Source of the DNA: Streptomyces ruber
GTDB taxonomy: Bacteria > Actinomycetota > Actinomycetes > Streptomycetales > Streptomycetaceae
Length of the DNA stretch: 64,000 nt
Reading direction: 5' to 3'
Assembly: GCF_014648075.1 (NCBI RefSeq)
Contig: NZ_BMQK01000001.1
Location: 248,001 to 312,000, forward strand
Every line of letters begins with the position of its first letter. Position 1 is the stretch's first letter. Positions 1 to 9,149 of the stretch are shown here, in pieces. Both the position numbers and the translations under genes were made by a program. The notes under the pieces were generated by a model. The model was given only the letters and a program-made list of their open reading frames with translations, had not been told where the DNA came from and ran no database searches.

Positions 1-1
1 C

Positions 2-1093
2 GGCTTCGGCCCCGAGATCAGAACGGCGGCCCGGTACCGGCAACTGTACGACCTCATCCTCGACTCCACCCCGGCACCCGCCGTGGCCGTGGACGAGGGC
101 GGTCTGGTCGTGCTCATCAACAACAGCGCCCGCAGGCAGTTTTTCCTCAGCTCCAAGGACCTCGGGCGTCCCTTCCAGGACCTGGAGATCTCCTACCGGC
201 CGGTGGAACTGCGGTCGCTCATCGAGCAGGCCGCCCACGAACGCAGGACCCTGCGGGTCAACGCCGCGGAACGGCGCACGGGGGAGGACGCGCAGTTCTT
301 CGACGTCACCGTCCAGCCGCTGATGGGGCCGGGCGGGCTCCCGGTCGCCACGAACATCACCTTCACCGACGTCACCGTGGCCACACAGCTGCGCGCGGAG
401 ATCAAACGCGTACGGGAGGACCTGGAGACGGCGTACGAGGAGCTCCAGTCGACCAACGAGGAACTGGAGACGACCAACGAGGAACTCCAGTCCAGCATCG
501 AGGAGCTGGAGACGACCAACGAGGAACTCCAGTCGACCAACGAGGAACTGGAGACGACGAACGAGGAACTCCGCTCGGGCAACGAGGAGCTGGAGACCAT
601 GAACGAGGAGCTGCGCATCCGCACCGACGAGGTGGACGAGGCGCGCGCCTTCCTCGAGGCCGTGGTGGTCAGCATCGCGGCCGGCGTGGTGGTCCTGGAC
701 GTGGAGACGCGGGTGCGGTGCTGGAACCGGGGAGCGGCCGACCTCTGGGGGCTGCGCTCCGACGAGACCGTCGGCAAGGACTTCTTCCGGCTCGACTTCG
801 GCCTGCCCGTGGACGAGCTGCGCGCCATGGTCCAGGAGTGCCTCGACACCGCGGAGCGCTGCGGTCCCGTGCACATCCCGTCCGTCAACCGCATCGGCCG
901 CACCATCACGTGCGCGGTGGTGTGCACCCCCTTCGACGGCCACAACGGCGGCGTCGTCCTGCTGATGGAAGAAGCAACGGAGGAGGCGGCGGAAGAAGCA
1001 ACGGAGGAGGCAGCGGAGGGGGCGGCGGAAGAGGCAGCGGAGGGGGCGACGGCGGAGACAGCGGAGAGGACAGCGGGTGGGCCGGGGGAATAA
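2..1093 (+). CDS. CheR/PAS-type signalling protein, C-terminal part
   Basis: The reading frame is open from the first bases, so the gene starts upstream and only the last ~363 residues are here. Visible parts are one PAS-like region, then a heptad-like coiled coil built from repeats of EELQSTNEELETTN, then a second PAS domain (about residues 220-310). This coiled coil is typical of CheB/CheR-PAS fusion proteins, where it links the methyltransferase part to PAS sensors; the catalytic domains would lie upstream of the window. The last ~40 residues are a low-complexity run of E, A and T that is probably disordered. Two GAF/ANTAR genes follow on the same strand, so this looks like a sensory cluster. 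The signal sensed cannot be told. Confidence 0.8.
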   Translation, partial: GFGPEIRTAARYRQLYDLILDSTPAPAVAVDEGGLVVLINNSARRQFFLSSKDLGRPFQDLEISYRPVELRSLIEQAAHERRTLRVNAAERRTGEDAQFFDVTVQPLMGPGGLPVATNITFTDVTVATQLRAEIKRVREDLETAYEELQSTNEELETTNEELQSSIEELETTNEELQSTNEELETTNEELRSGNEELETMNEELRIRTDEVDEARAFLEAVVVSIAAGVVVLDVETRVRCWNRGAADLWGLRSDETVGKDFFRLDFGLPVDELRAMVQECLDTAERCGPVHIPSVNRIGRTITCAVVCTPFDGHNGGVVLLMEEATEEAAEEATEEAAEGAAEEAAEGATAETAERTAGGPGE

Positions 1094-1143
1094 GAGCGCG
1101 CAACGGACGGCGCGCGCCCACCGGCCGGGCGTACGCTACTCGC

Positions 1144-1995
1144 ATGAGCCAGGGGGAGAACCCCACCAGCGTCGCGGCCGTCGCCTGGCGGCGGGCCGCC
1201 GGGGCCCGGGAGCGCGCACGCCGGGCCGACGAGGCCGCCGACACCCAGGAGTCCCTCGCCGCCCGCAGCGGACGCGACGTACACCTGAGGATCGCCGCCA
1301 CCCAGCGCCGTATCGCCGCCGTCCACCTCTCCTCGGCCGAGCTCCAGGAGGCGTACGCCCGCCGCATGGCGGCCTGGTCCCGGCGGCAGGACCCGCGCCC
1401 CCTGTTCATGACCGGGGTCGCGGAGGCGTGCGGCGCGCACAGCGCGGCCCTCACCCTGGTCGGACGGAACCGCGCCCAGCTGGCGGTCGCCGCCTCCGAC
1501 GACGCCTCCCGCGCGGCCCAGGAGTTCGAGTTCATCCTGGAGGAGGGACCCGTACGGGACGCCACCGAGTGCGGCGACGCGGTCTTCGCCACCGGCCCGA
1601 GGGCGATAGAACGGCGGTGGCCGGGTTACGGCCCGGAACTCACCGGCCTGGGCCTCACCGGTGTCATCGCCGTCCCCCTCGAGGTGACCGGCCTGTGCAT
1701 CGGCGCGCTCACGCTGTACGACCCCGAGCCGGGTGCGAAGGGCTACCGCACCTGCGGCGACATCGCGGAGGCCCTGACCCAGACGGTCCTGCTCGGCCCC
1801 GACCCCGACCCCGAGCTGTACGGCGGTACGGACCACCGCGACAGCGTGCACCAGGCGGCGGGCGCCCACTCCGTACGCTCGGGCCTCCCCGTGGACGACG
1901 CCCTGGCCCTCATCAAGGGCAGAGCCTTCACCCTGGGGCTGTCCACGGAGGCGGTGGCCCTACGGGTGCTGGCCGACTCCGGCGAACTGCCGTGA
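1144..1995 (+). CDS. GAF domain regulator with ANTAR-like C-terminus
   Basis: A 283-residue cytoplasmic protein. An arginine/alanine-rich helical N-terminus (about 1-75) precedes a GAF domain (about 85-215; motifs FEFILEEGP and GVIAVPLEV). The C-terminus (SGLPVDDALALIKGRAF to VLADSGELP) resembles the last two helices of an ANTAR RNA-binding domain, so the protein may bind nascent mRNA and antagonise termination. I chose the ATG at 1144, 50 bp after the preceding stop, because upstream codons in this frame lie inside the previous gene; the ribosome-binding site is weak. The ANTAR portion looks short, which lowers confidence in RNA binding. Confidence 0.8.
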   Translation: MSQGENPTSVAAVAWRRAAGARERARRADEAADTQESLAARSGRDVHLRIAATQRRIAAVHLSSAELQEAYARRMAAWSRRQDPRPLFMTGVAEACGAHSAALTLVGRNRAQLAVAASDDASRAAQEFEFILEEGPVRDATECGDAVFATGPRAIERRWPGYGPELTGLGLTGVIAVPLEVTGLCIGALTLYDPEPGAKGYRTCGDIAEALTQTVLLGPDPDPELYGGTDHRDSVHQAAGAHSVRSGLPVDDALALIKGRAFTLGLSTEAVALRVLADSGELP

Positions 1996-2018
1996 ACGGC
2001 CGGTGAGACGCCTCCGGG

Positions 2019-2109
2019 CCCTCCCTTCCCCTCCTGCTCCCTCCCCTCGTACGGCGTCCGTCCCTCCCTTCTCCTACCTCCGTTCCTCCTCCTGTCCCCC
2101 TCCTCCCCG
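2019..2109 (+). repeat. polypyrimidine tract
   Basis: About 90 bases almost entirely C and T with few purines, immediately upstream of the GAF-ANTAR gene and its ribosome-binding site. No protein is called here. A second tract of the same kind lies at about 34241-34350. Confidence 0.6.
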
Positions 2110-2137
2110 ACCGACCGATGAGTTGAAAGGACCGGCA

Positions 2138-2869
2138 ATGGCGTTACCGGAGCAGCTGCTCGCGGATGTGTGCGTGGAACTGGCGGGCAGCGGCCTCCAC
2201 CCCCCGGGTGGCGGCCCCGGCCTGCCGGAGGTGCTCGCACGGCGTACGGTCGAGCTGCTCGGCGACTGCACCGCGGCAGCCGTGAGCGTGTGGGCCGAGG
2301 GCGGCGACGGCACCGTCGTCGCGGCCTCCGACCCGGCCGTACGCGACCTGACGAAGGAAGCGGCCGACTGGAAGGAAGGTCCCGGCCACGACTGCGGGGC
2401 CAACGGGGTGCCGGTCGAGGACGCCGCGTTCGGCGACCCGGCGGTGCTCGCCCACTGGCCACGCTACGCACCACGCGCCCGGGAACTGGGCCACGTCCGC
2501 GTCGCCGCACGCCCCCTGCGCGCGGACTCCCGGACCCTGGGCGCCCTGACCCTGTTCAGCCGGACCCGGCTCGACTGCGACACCCTGGCGCTCGGCCAGT
2601 CCCTGGCCGACATCGCGGCGATCAGCCTTGACCGGGAGCGGAAGATAGGTGAAGGACGAGTGCTGGTCGGCCAGTTGGAACACGCCCTCAACAGCCGCGT
2701 GCTGATCGAGCAGGCGAAGGGCATGCTCGCGGCCCGCCTCGCGGTCGAGCCCCAGGAAGCCTTCGCCCTGCTGCGCCGCCACGCACGCTCGCACAACCGG
2801 GTGCTGAGGGACGTGGCACGCGAGGTGATAGACGGCCGCCTCACGCTGCTGGGCGGGCCGGACACCTGA
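2138..2869 (+). CDS. GAF and ANTAR domain transcription antitermination regulator
   Basis: A 243-residue protein. The GAF domain spans about residues 25-175 and includes a short acidic signature LTKEAADWKEGPGHD. A clear ANTAR domain occupies about 180-235, with the family pattern LEHALNSRVLIEQAKGMLAA and an RRHARSHNR helix. ANTAR proteins bind paired hairpins in mRNA leaders to prevent termination, with GAF as ligand-sensing input. The ATG at 2138 follows a good ribosome-binding site (GAAAGGA). Co-oriented with the two signalling genes upstream. Targets cannot be inferred. Confidence 0.9.
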   Translation: MALPEQLLADVCVELAGSGLHPPGGGPGLPEVLARRTVELLGDCTAAAVSVWAEGGDGTVVAASDPAVRDLTKEAADWKEGPGHDCGANGVPVEDAAFGDPAVLAHWPRYAPRARELGHVRVAARPLRADSRTLGALTLFSRTRLDCDTLALGQSLADIAAISLDRERKIGEGRVLVGQLEHALNSRVLIEQAKGMLAARLAVEPQEAFALLRRHARSHNRVLRDVAREVIDGRLTLLGGPDT

Positions 2870-3552
2870 CGCGGGGCGCGGCCTCGACCCTCCGCTCACG
2901 CCCGGCACGCCTGCCGCACCGCCGTCCCGACCCCTGGTTGACGGCGGTGAGGATGCCCTACGATCCCTTCACGGGCATATGTCCGCCGGGCATTCCAGAC
3001 CGGTGTCCGTACCCGACACGCCCACGCCCCCAGTCCCCGGGCCAGGACGCCGCCCCTTCCACGGGGTGTCGACCGGAGCCGCGTCCGCCCGGCAACGGAC
3101 GCGACGGCTCCGGACTTCGTCCTCCCGGCCGTTCGAGCCGGGGTGCGCTCCCGCTGCGCCCCGGGGCCCGGTGAGGACGTTCGGCGCGTGGACCAAGCGG
3201 ACGGGAGCCGTGATGTCCTCGCGCAGGCGGCCGTCGCCGAGGGCGCCGACCCATGTCGGCGGCGGCCGCCCCGAACGGCGCGGCACCGGCAGATCTTCAC
3301 CAAGGCTTGGCCAAAAGAACGCGGACCGTACAACCATCGGGCGCTCCCGTGCGTCAAACCCCACGCACTCAGCGAATCCCTCCGAATGCGAACATGTCAT
3401 TCCAAGGCGGCAGCGCAGCCGCGCACCCGCGTGGCCACGCAGGGGATCCCGTTACGGCCCGACGCGGCCGGAAACCGGCTCCCCGGACGGCGCGGCCGCC
3501 CGGGTGGCAGTGAGTGCACGCCACCGACGCCGAGCGAGTCCCTAGGAAAGCG
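2870..3552. other. intergenic region, no supported gene
   Basis: About 680 bp between the ANTAR gene and the glycosyltransferase. Several frames are open by composition but none has a ribosome-binding site with a recognisable protein. A possible promoter-like pair (TTGACG at 2938, TACGAT at 2959) has a short 15-bp spacer, so it is not called. Confidence 0.5.
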
Positions 3553-5598
3553 ATGCCCCAGCCCCGAGTCAGCGTGATCGTCCCCGCCTACAACGCCATG
3601 CCCGAGCTGACCGACTGCATCACGTCGGCGATGGAGCAGACCATCGGCCTGGACCAGCTCGAGATCATCGCGGTGAACGACGGGTCGACCGACGGCACCG
3701 GCAAGGAGCTCGACCGGCTCGCCGCGCTGTGCCCCTCGCTGCGCGTCATCCACCAGGAGAACTCGGGTACCGCGGCCGTCCCGCGCAACGTCGCCCTGGA
3801 CGTCGCCCGCGGCGACTTCGTCTTCTTCCTCGACTCCGACGACTACCTGGGCCCCGACGCGCTGCGCCGCATGGTGGCCATGGCCGACGAGAACGACACC
3901 GACATCGTGCTGGGCAAGATGGTCTCGGTGGGCGGCCGGGCCGTACCCACCGCCGTCTTCAAGAGCACCCAGCCGCGTACGGACATCTTCTCCTCGGCCG
4001 CCTACCGGACCCTCGGCTGCTGGAAGCTCTTCCGCCGCTCCCTCATCGAACGGCTGAACCTGCGCTTCCCGCCGTTCCGCAACACCGAGGACAAGCCCTT
4101 CACCGCCGCCGCGTACCTCAACGCGAACGGGATATCCGTCGTCGCGGACTACGACTGCTACTACCACCGCGACCGCGAGAACGGGAACAACCTCACCCTC
4201 ACCGCGCAGAACCTGAGCCACCGGATGCAGGGCACCCGGATGTGCTTCGAGACGGTGGCCCGCTACCTGGAGCCCGGCCCGCGGCGCGACCAGATCATGC
4301 GCCGGCACGTCGAGTGGGAACTGTGCGGCCCGCTGTGGTGGCTGCTGCTCCGGGAGAGCGACGAGGACATCCGCGAGCGGATCTACCCGGAAGTCCGCGA
4401 CTGGGTGGAGAACTACGTCACCGACCCGATCATCGAGAAGCTCGAACCGCGTGACCGGCTGCTGCTGCACCTGCTGCGGGCCGACCGCTTCGAGGACGTC
4501 CTGTCGGTCATCCGCAACGCCAAGGAGGACGCCGGGCGCGGTCACGTCATCGACGGGGGCCGGGTCTACTGGGACCACCCGCTCTTCCGCGCCCCGGAGG
4601 CGGGCGTGCCGGACAGCGCGTTCGACGTCACCGACCGGCTGCCGGTGCGCCACCGCATCGACTCGGCGGCCTGGCAGGAGGACGAGGGCGGAAACGGGAA
4701 CGGCGACGGGGCCGGCAACGGGGTGCTGCGCCTCACCGGCCACGCCTACATCGAGAACGTGCCCACCCTGGACGCGGCCACCGAACTGGTGCTGCGCTGC
4801 TACGACGCGGACCACCCGGAGGTCCGCGTCCCCGCGCGCGTGCACGCCGTCGCCGGACTCCCGGACGACGAGCGCTACGCGGACGCGGGCTTCGTCGCGG
4901 ACATCGCCCTGCCCACGGCGGCGGCCGGCGCCCCGCTGGGCCGCGGCCGGTGGAACCTCTTCCTCGACGTACGGGCGCAGGGAGTCAGCCGTACGGTCCG
5001 CATGAAGAGCCCCGAGCCGGCCGAGCGGACACCGCGGCGGAAGACGGTGACGATGGGCGAGGGCAAGCCCACGACGATCACTCCGTACGTGACGAAATGG
5101 GGCAACCTCTCCCTCAGCGTCGGCGGCCAGGAGGTGCCGCGCGACGACACGCCCTGCCGGGTCACCGGAACGTCGTGGCACGGCTCGCGCAAGGGCACGC
5201 TGGTGGTGACCGGCGTGCGGACCGGCGCGGGGGCCCAGGACGCCGGAGCGCTGACCGTGCGCGTGGAGAACAGCAAGGGGGACCGCCGCGAGGCCCCGGC
5301 GTCACTCACCTCGCTCGACCGGACCGACGGCAGCTTCACGGCGGAGCTCCCCCTCAAGGGCCTCCCCCCGGGCCGCTGGACGGTGACCCTGACCCAGCCC
5401 GGCCACGCCTCCGTGGCCGCCGTCCCCTACCTCCGCGCCCTGGGCCACGCCCGCTGGTTCCACCTGGCCCGCCCCTACACCGCCCGCCCGGTGAAGAAGG
5501 CCTCGGAGACGACGCTGGTGGTGGAGATCCGCGCGGTGGACGTGAAGGCGACGGTGCGCCGGAAGCTGCGGGGGGCCGTGCGGAGGGCGCGGGGGTAG
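3553..5598 (+). CDS. family 2 glycosyltransferase, large, with C-terminal beta-rich region
   Basis: A 681-residue protein. The N-terminal ~230 residues are a GT-A fold GT2 domain: VSVIVPAYNA start, EIIAVNDGSTDGT nucleotide-binding segment and the FFLDSDDYL metal-binding DxD region. A helical region follows (about 230-340), then two beta-rich segments (about 360-500 and 520-660). This architecture is known in actinobacterial and Gram-positive wall polymer (teichoic or teichulosonic acid) transferases, but the acceptor sugar cannot be assigned. The ATG at 3553 follows AGGAAAG with good spacing; an earlier in-frame start at 3514 lacks a ribosome-binding site. No membrane segment is visible, so it probably acts on the inner face of the membrane. 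Confidence 0.88.
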   Translation: MPQPRVSVIVPAYNAMPELTDCITSAMEQTIGLDQLEIIAVNDGSTDGTGKELDRLAALCPSLRVIHQENSGTAAVPRNVALDVARGDFVFFLDSDDYLGPDALRRMVAMADENDTDIVLGKMVSVGGRAVPTAVFKSTQPRTDIFSSAAYRTLGCWKLFRRSLIERLNLRFPPFRNTEDKPFTAAAYLNANGISVVADYDCYYHRDRENGNNLTLTAQNLSHRMQGTRMCFETVARYLEPGPRRDQIMRRHVEWELCGPLWWLLLRESDEDIRERIYPEVRDWVENYVTDPIIEKLEPRDRLLLHLLRADRFEDVLSVIRNAKEDAGRGHVIDGGRVYWDHPLFRAPEAGVPDSAFDVTDRLPVRHRIDSAAWQEDEGGNGNGDGAGNGVLRLTGHAYIENVPTLDAATELVLRCYDADHPEVRVPARVHAVAGLPDDERYADAGFVADIALPTAAAGAPLGRGRWNLFLDVRAQGVSRTVRMKSPEPAERTPRRKTVTMGEGKPTTITPYVTKWGNLSLSVGGQEVPRDDTPCRVTGTSWHGSRKGTLVVTGVRTGAGAQDAGALTVRVENSKGDRREAPASLTSLDRTDGSFTAELPLKGLPPGRWTVTLTQPGHASVAAVPYLRALGHARWFHLARPYTARPVKKASETTLVVEIRAVDVKATVRRKLRGAVRRARG

Positions 5599-5807
5599 CC
5601 AGGCCGACGGGACGCGTGATCGAGGAGGCTCTCGGCGGCCGCGCGGGTATGGCGGCCGCAGCCGGGGCCGTTGCGCTGCAGCCCGTTCCGCCGCCTGCTC
5701 CGAAGAAGTCGCAGAACGGGCTTGCTCGACCGGGTGACGATGGCTGACCAGCCGTTTCCTGTACGGCGACCCGATCGTCTTCAGATCACAGTTGTCCACC
5801 ACGTGAT

Positions 5808-5812
5808 AGGAG
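5808..5812 (+). promoter_or_regulatory. ribosome-binding site of the 25-residue peptide gene
   Basis: AGGAG six bases before the ATG at 5819. It is the main evidence that this very short frame is translated. Confidence 0.65.
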
Positions 5813-5818
5813 TTCCAT

Positions 5819-5896
5819 ATGGACGCGCTCGCCGGCCTTCTGAGCAGCCTCGGGGACATCCTGGGCGGCATCCTCGCCGGACTGGGCCTCGGCTGA
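5819..5896 (+). CDS. 25-residue glycine/leucine-rich hydrophobic peptide
   Basis: A short gene: ATG at 5819, stop TGA ending at 5896, preceded by AGGAG at 5808-5812 with 6-nt spacing, and followed 14 bp later by a perfect terminator. The product begins MDALAGLLSSLGDILGG and ends in more hydrophobic and glycine residues, with only two acidic residues and no cysteine. It could form one amphipathic or membrane-inserting helix. Such peptides act as type I toxins, surfactant-like (PSM-type) peptides or membrane-protein modulators, but nothing here decides between them. The combination of RBS, compact ORF and dedicated terminator is why I call it a real gene. Confidence 0.65.
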   Translation: MDALAGLLSSLGDILGGILAGLGLG

Positions 5897-5910
5897 CGCC
5901 GATCGACACC

Positions 5911-5944
5911 GTCCCCGGCGCCCGGTCACCCGGGCGCCGGGGAC
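5911..5944 (+). terminator. rho-independent-type hairpin after the small peptide gene
   Basis: Perfect 14-bp inverted repeat (arms 5911-5924 and 5931-5944) with a 6-nt loop, 14 bp after the peptide stop codon. Like many Streptomyces terminators it lacks a strong U tract. Confidence 0.8.
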
Positions 5945-6187
5945 GTGTGCGCACCCGGCCTGCACGGCACGGGTTTTCACTCCGGTAATCCCGGCAAGCA
6001 GTCCGGTACTCGCTTGCGGTTCCGGCTTTTTCCTCGCGGCTCTGGCCAGGTCAGAACGAGTGAAACGATTTCCCACATCGGTGATGGAGACGGAGTCGGT
6101 TGGCTTCCGCAGGGGCCTTGCCTGCTATCCTCCTGGCCAGCCTGCTGCCACCAGGTGCGGCAAGGACACCTGCGCGGGAGACGATCC

Positions 6188-6412
6188 GTGAAAGAAATCT
6201 CTGTGCTCGCCTCTCACGCTTGTGGGAGCAATGTGAACTGTCCGTCGGTTCTGCTGCTTCCCGGTGGAGATCTCGCGTTCATCGGAAAAGAGGCTCCCGC
6301 CGAGCTGAAGAGCCAACTTCCCGCAGGTATCGGTGTCGGTGAGGGCGAGTGTCTGGTGATCGTCCCCAGAAGCCTCATGTCCGAAGCGGGATGCGTAATT
6401 CCGGATGCCTGA
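6188..6412 (+). CDS. conserved small protein of unknown function
   Basis: A 74-residue protein from GTG at 6188, preceded by GGGAG. It begins VKEISVLASHACGSNVNC and has a compact, mostly beta pattern (VLLLPGGDLAFIGKEAP, then GVGEGECLVIVPRSLM). There is no signal peptide or membrane segment. I remember similar short proteins in streptomycetes, often as accessory genes, but know no function. Three cysteines are present (ACG, NCP and GEC, with a fourth near the end) with no clear metal-binding spacing. It converges on the DUF6082-like gene 38 bp away, and this patch is lower in GC than its surroundings. Confidence 0.65.
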   Translation: MKEISVLASHACGSNVNCPSVLLLPGGDLAFIGKEAPAELKSQLPAGIGVGEGECLVIVPRSLMSEAGCVIPDA

Positions 6413-6449
6413 CGGCAGCGCTCCCGGTGCCATGTCCCGAAGCTCCTGA

Positions 6450-7154
6450 TCAGTCTTGCGACTGTTCGTTGCAGCGCCGCTGGTAGGCGTTCTCGGCCAG
6501 CTCGTAGAACTTCTGCATCTTGCCTCCGTGCGGCGTGGCCGCGGATCGACCGGCCCGGCTCGCTTCCCAGAACGTCCGCATCGGGACGCTCTCGAACAGG
6601 TAGTGCATCAGCGCCTCGGCTTCGTCGCAGTTGAACACGCCCAGCGTGTACGCCATGCACTGGAAAGAGATTATCTGGTTGGCGTACATGAACTGCTTAC
6701 GAGTGTCGACGGAGATGTCCGCGCTGTACGGCGGCCACACGTCAGCGAGTGACGGGTCACTGATGGCCATGCTGGTCAACGCGTGATGCTGTGACCTGAC
6801 GGCAGACTCTGCGATCTTCAGGGCGCACTCGTTGTTGATGCGGGCGTCCTCTCGGAGGGCCACGAGCTCGGCTTGCCGTTGGGCCAGTATCTCGTCCTGC
6901 TGCGAAGCCAGCATTTCGCGCTGTCTACGCATCTCTTCGCGCTGGTGGTGGAACGTGCGTGCCAGGTAGATAAGGGCAACGACCGAGGTGGCGCCGGATG
7001 CGGCCCCGAGGGCCTGGCCCGCGTTTCCGCTTTCCGCGGAACGAAGCGCTGGAATCTGGACGAGGGCGAGCGTCAGGGCAATCGACGCAGCGCAGCAAAT
7101 GACGATGATCGTGGCCGTGGCCCCCAGTGCTTTGACCGTCCCGCTATCCGTCAT
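6450..7154 (-). CDS. DUF6082-like membrane protein
   Basis: A 234-residue protein. Two hydrophobic segments lie near the N-terminus (about 10-33 and 48-68), followed by a charged coiled coil (HHQREEMRRQREMLASQQDE) and a C-terminal cytoplasmic helical domain with MAISDPSLADVWPPY and NQIISFQCMAY. This layout matches the DUF6082 family found almost only in streptomycetes; function is unknown. The ATG at 7154 has GGAGGGG upstream. GC is lower than that of neighbouring housekeeping genes, consistent with an accessory gene. The family assignment is from memory. Confidence 0.75.
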   Translation of the reverse strand: MTDSGTVKALGATATIIVICCAASIALTLALVQIPALRSAESGNAGQALGAASGATSVVALIYLARTFHHQREEMRRQREMLASQQDEILAQRQAELVALREDARINNECALKIAESAVRSQHHALTSMAISDPSLADVWPPYSADISVDTRKQFMYANQIISFQCMAYTLGVFNCDEAEALMHYLFESVPMRTFWEASRAGRSAATPHGGKMQKFYELAENAYQRRCNEQSQD

Positions 7155-7810
7155 TCAAGCCCCTCCGGCTCTCCGATAACAATGGTCACCCCGGCGGAGA
7201 CCATTCGAGGGGCCTCGCCGTCTGGGATATCGTCACGCATGAAATGTCTTACACATGTGCGAGTGCCTGCAGAGAGGGCGCACGGAAGCACTGCTCATCG
7301 CGACGCCTCACAGGGTTCCGTCGGAAACACCGTGTACATGCGCATCCGTGTGAGCGGACGCTCGGTAATGGGAATCGCCGGAATCGCGGTACTGAATCAC
7401 CCGTGGTGTCGCCGGGGGAGAAGCACGCTCCCGCCTTCCGCGTGAGCCGAGCAAGCCGAGCGGGTGGAGTGATCCCGAACAACGCAGTCCGAACAACGCA
7501 GCCCGAATACCGCGGCCCGGAGCCCGCGGGCGGTGCGCGGGCAGCGGTTTCCCCGCCGGACCGCCATGACGGGCGCGGGTACCCGTTCCGTCGGCCGAGG
7601 TGGGATGCGCCAGGGGCGGGCCTCGCTTAAGCCGGCCTTAAACGCTCATTAAGCGATCAGCCGCAGACCTTATGGCATCGCCACGGCGTCAAGTAACAGC
7701 AGGTCAGGCGCAGTTGAGGCGCAAATCGGTCAGTTGGCTGCTCTGCTACCCGTCCGTAGCATCGGGCTCCCCACAGCCCCTCCCCACGGACAGACAAGGT
7801 GGATCCAGTC
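7155..7810. other. intergenic region upstream of the glucanase gene
   Basis: About 650 bp with no supported gene. It contains an inverted repeat, CGCTTAA at 7624-7630 and TTAAGCG at 7649-7655, in a locally AT-richer stretch about 160 bp before the glucanase start. This could be an operator, but no regulator can be named. Confidence 0.4.
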
Positions 7811-9091
7811 ATGGCCGCTCATCGCGCACGCCGATGGCCGCTCGGCGGGCTTGTCCTCATGGTCTCGGTCGCGGTCGCCGCCGCCTTCGCACTCATCACG
7901 ACGGGACCGTCCGCCGACCGGGCCGATGCCGCCACCACGGCGCTGACCTGGTCCGACGAGTTCAACGGCGCGGCCGGCAGCGCCCCGGACCCCAGCAAGT
8001 GGACGCTGGAGACCGGTGGCTCCGGCAACGGCAACCACGAGCTGCAGTACTACCGCAACAGCAGGGACAACGCCGCCCTCGACGGCAACGGCAACCTCGT
8101 CATCACCGCCCGCAAGAACACCGACCCCGGGCTCCAGTGCTGGTACGGCACGTGCCAGTACACCTCCGCCCGCCTCAACACCGCCAACACCTTCACCCAG
8201 GCCTACGGTCACTTCGAGGCACGCATCAAGGTGCCCCGCGGTCAGGGCATGTGGCCCGCGTTCTGGATGCTCGGCAACGACATGGGCACGGTCGGCTGGC
8301 CCAACAGTGGTGAGATCGACATCATGGAGAACGTCGGCTACGAACCCGGCACCGTCCACGGCACCATCCACGGCCCCGGCTACTCCGGCGGAGGCGGCAT
8401 CGGCGCCGCCCACAAGCTCCCGAACGGCGCCTCCTTCGCCGACGACTTCCACGTCTTCGCGGTCGACTGGAGCCCGCAGTCGATCACCTGGTCCGTCGAC
8501 GGCACCGCGTACCAGACCCGCACGCCGGCCGACGTCGGCGGCAACAAGTGGGTCTACGACCACCCGTTCTTCCTCATCCTCAACCTCGCCGTCGGCGGCG
8601 ACTGGCCCGGCAGCCCGAACGCCGACACCACGTTCCCGCAGACGATGACCATCGACTACGTACGCGTCTCGACCTCCGGCGACGGCGGCTCCGGCAACGG
8701 CGGCGCCACCCGCACCGGCCCCATCAAGGGCATAGGCGGCATGTGCGTCGACGTCGCCGGCGCCTCGGCCGCGGACGAGACCCCGATCCAGCTGCACAAC
8801 TGCACCGGCGTCGACGCCCAGAAGTGGACCCTGGGCAGCGACGGCACCGTACGCGCCCTCGGCAAGTGCCTCGACGTACGCGCCGCCTCCACCGCGGACG
8901 GAGCCCCCGTACAGCTCTACACCTGCAACGGCACCAAGGCCCAGCAGTGGACCTACACCTCCGCCCGCGACCTGACCAACATCGGCGCGGACAAGTGCCT
9001 GGACGCCACCGGCAACTCCTCGGCCGACGGCACCCGCCTCCAGATCTGGACGTGCACCGGCGCGGCCAACCAGAAGTGGACTGTGGGCTGA
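7811..9091 (+). CDS. secreted GH16 beta-glucanase with CBM13 (ricin-type) domain
   Basis: A 426-residue secreted enzyme. A signal peptide (residues 1-~40, basic then hydrophobic, ending ADRADA) precedes a GH16 domain (about 42-285) with the catalytic motif GEIDIMENVG, in which the two glutamates are nucleophile and acid/base. A Gly/Ser linker leads to a beta-trefoil CBM13 (about 300-426) with three QxW repeats (QKWTLG, QQWTYT, QKWTVG). GH16 enzymes of this type cleave beta-1,3- or 1,3-1,4-glucans such as fungal wall glucan or laminarin; the exact substrate is not certain. ATG 7811 is chosen over an in-frame GTG at 7799 because AGGTGG lies correctly before it. A terminator follows. Confidence 0.93.
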   Translation: MAAHRARRWPLGGLVLMVSVAVAAAFALITTGPSADRADAATTALTWSDEFNGAAGSAPDPSKWTLETGGSGNGNHELQYYRNSRDNAALDGNGNLVITARKNTDPGLQCWYGTCQYTSARLNTANTFTQAYGHFEARIKVPRGQGMWPAFWMLGNDMGTVGWPNSGEIDIMENVGYEPGTVHGTIHGPGYSGGGGIGAAHKLPNGASFADDFHVFAVDWSPQSITWSVDGTAYQTRTPADVGGNKWVYDHPFFLILNLAVGGDWPGSPNADTTFPQTMTIDYVRVSTSGDGGSGNGGATRTGPIKGIGGMCVDVAGASAADETPIQLHNCTGVDAQKWTLGSDGTVRALGKCLDVRAASTADGAPVQLYTCNGTKAQQWTYTSARDLTNIGADKCLDATGNSSADGTRLQIWTCTGAANQKWTVG

Positions 9092-9111
9092 CCTCACTGT
9101 TCGTTGCGCTT

Positions 9112-9149
9112 GCGCTCCCCCGGGCTCGACATCGAGCCCGGGGGAGCGC
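9112..9149 (+). terminator. strong hairpin terminator after the glucanase gene
   Basis: Nearly continuous 18-bp perfect inverted repeat (arms 9112-9129 and 9132-9149) starting 21 bp after the stop codon. Confidence 0.85.

Noticed and set aside
193..1869. Long minus-strand frame opposite the CheR/PAS and GAF genes
   Set aside because: It crosses two well-supported plus-strand genes and has the Ser/Arg bias of a shadow frame.
2938..2964. Sigma-70-like promoter TTGACG/TACGAT
   Set aside because: The spacer is only 15 bp and no gene starts at a sensible distance.
3397..5181. Long minus-strand frame opposite the glycosyltransferase
   Set aside because: Shadow of the GT2 gene; no motifs and no ribosome-binding site.
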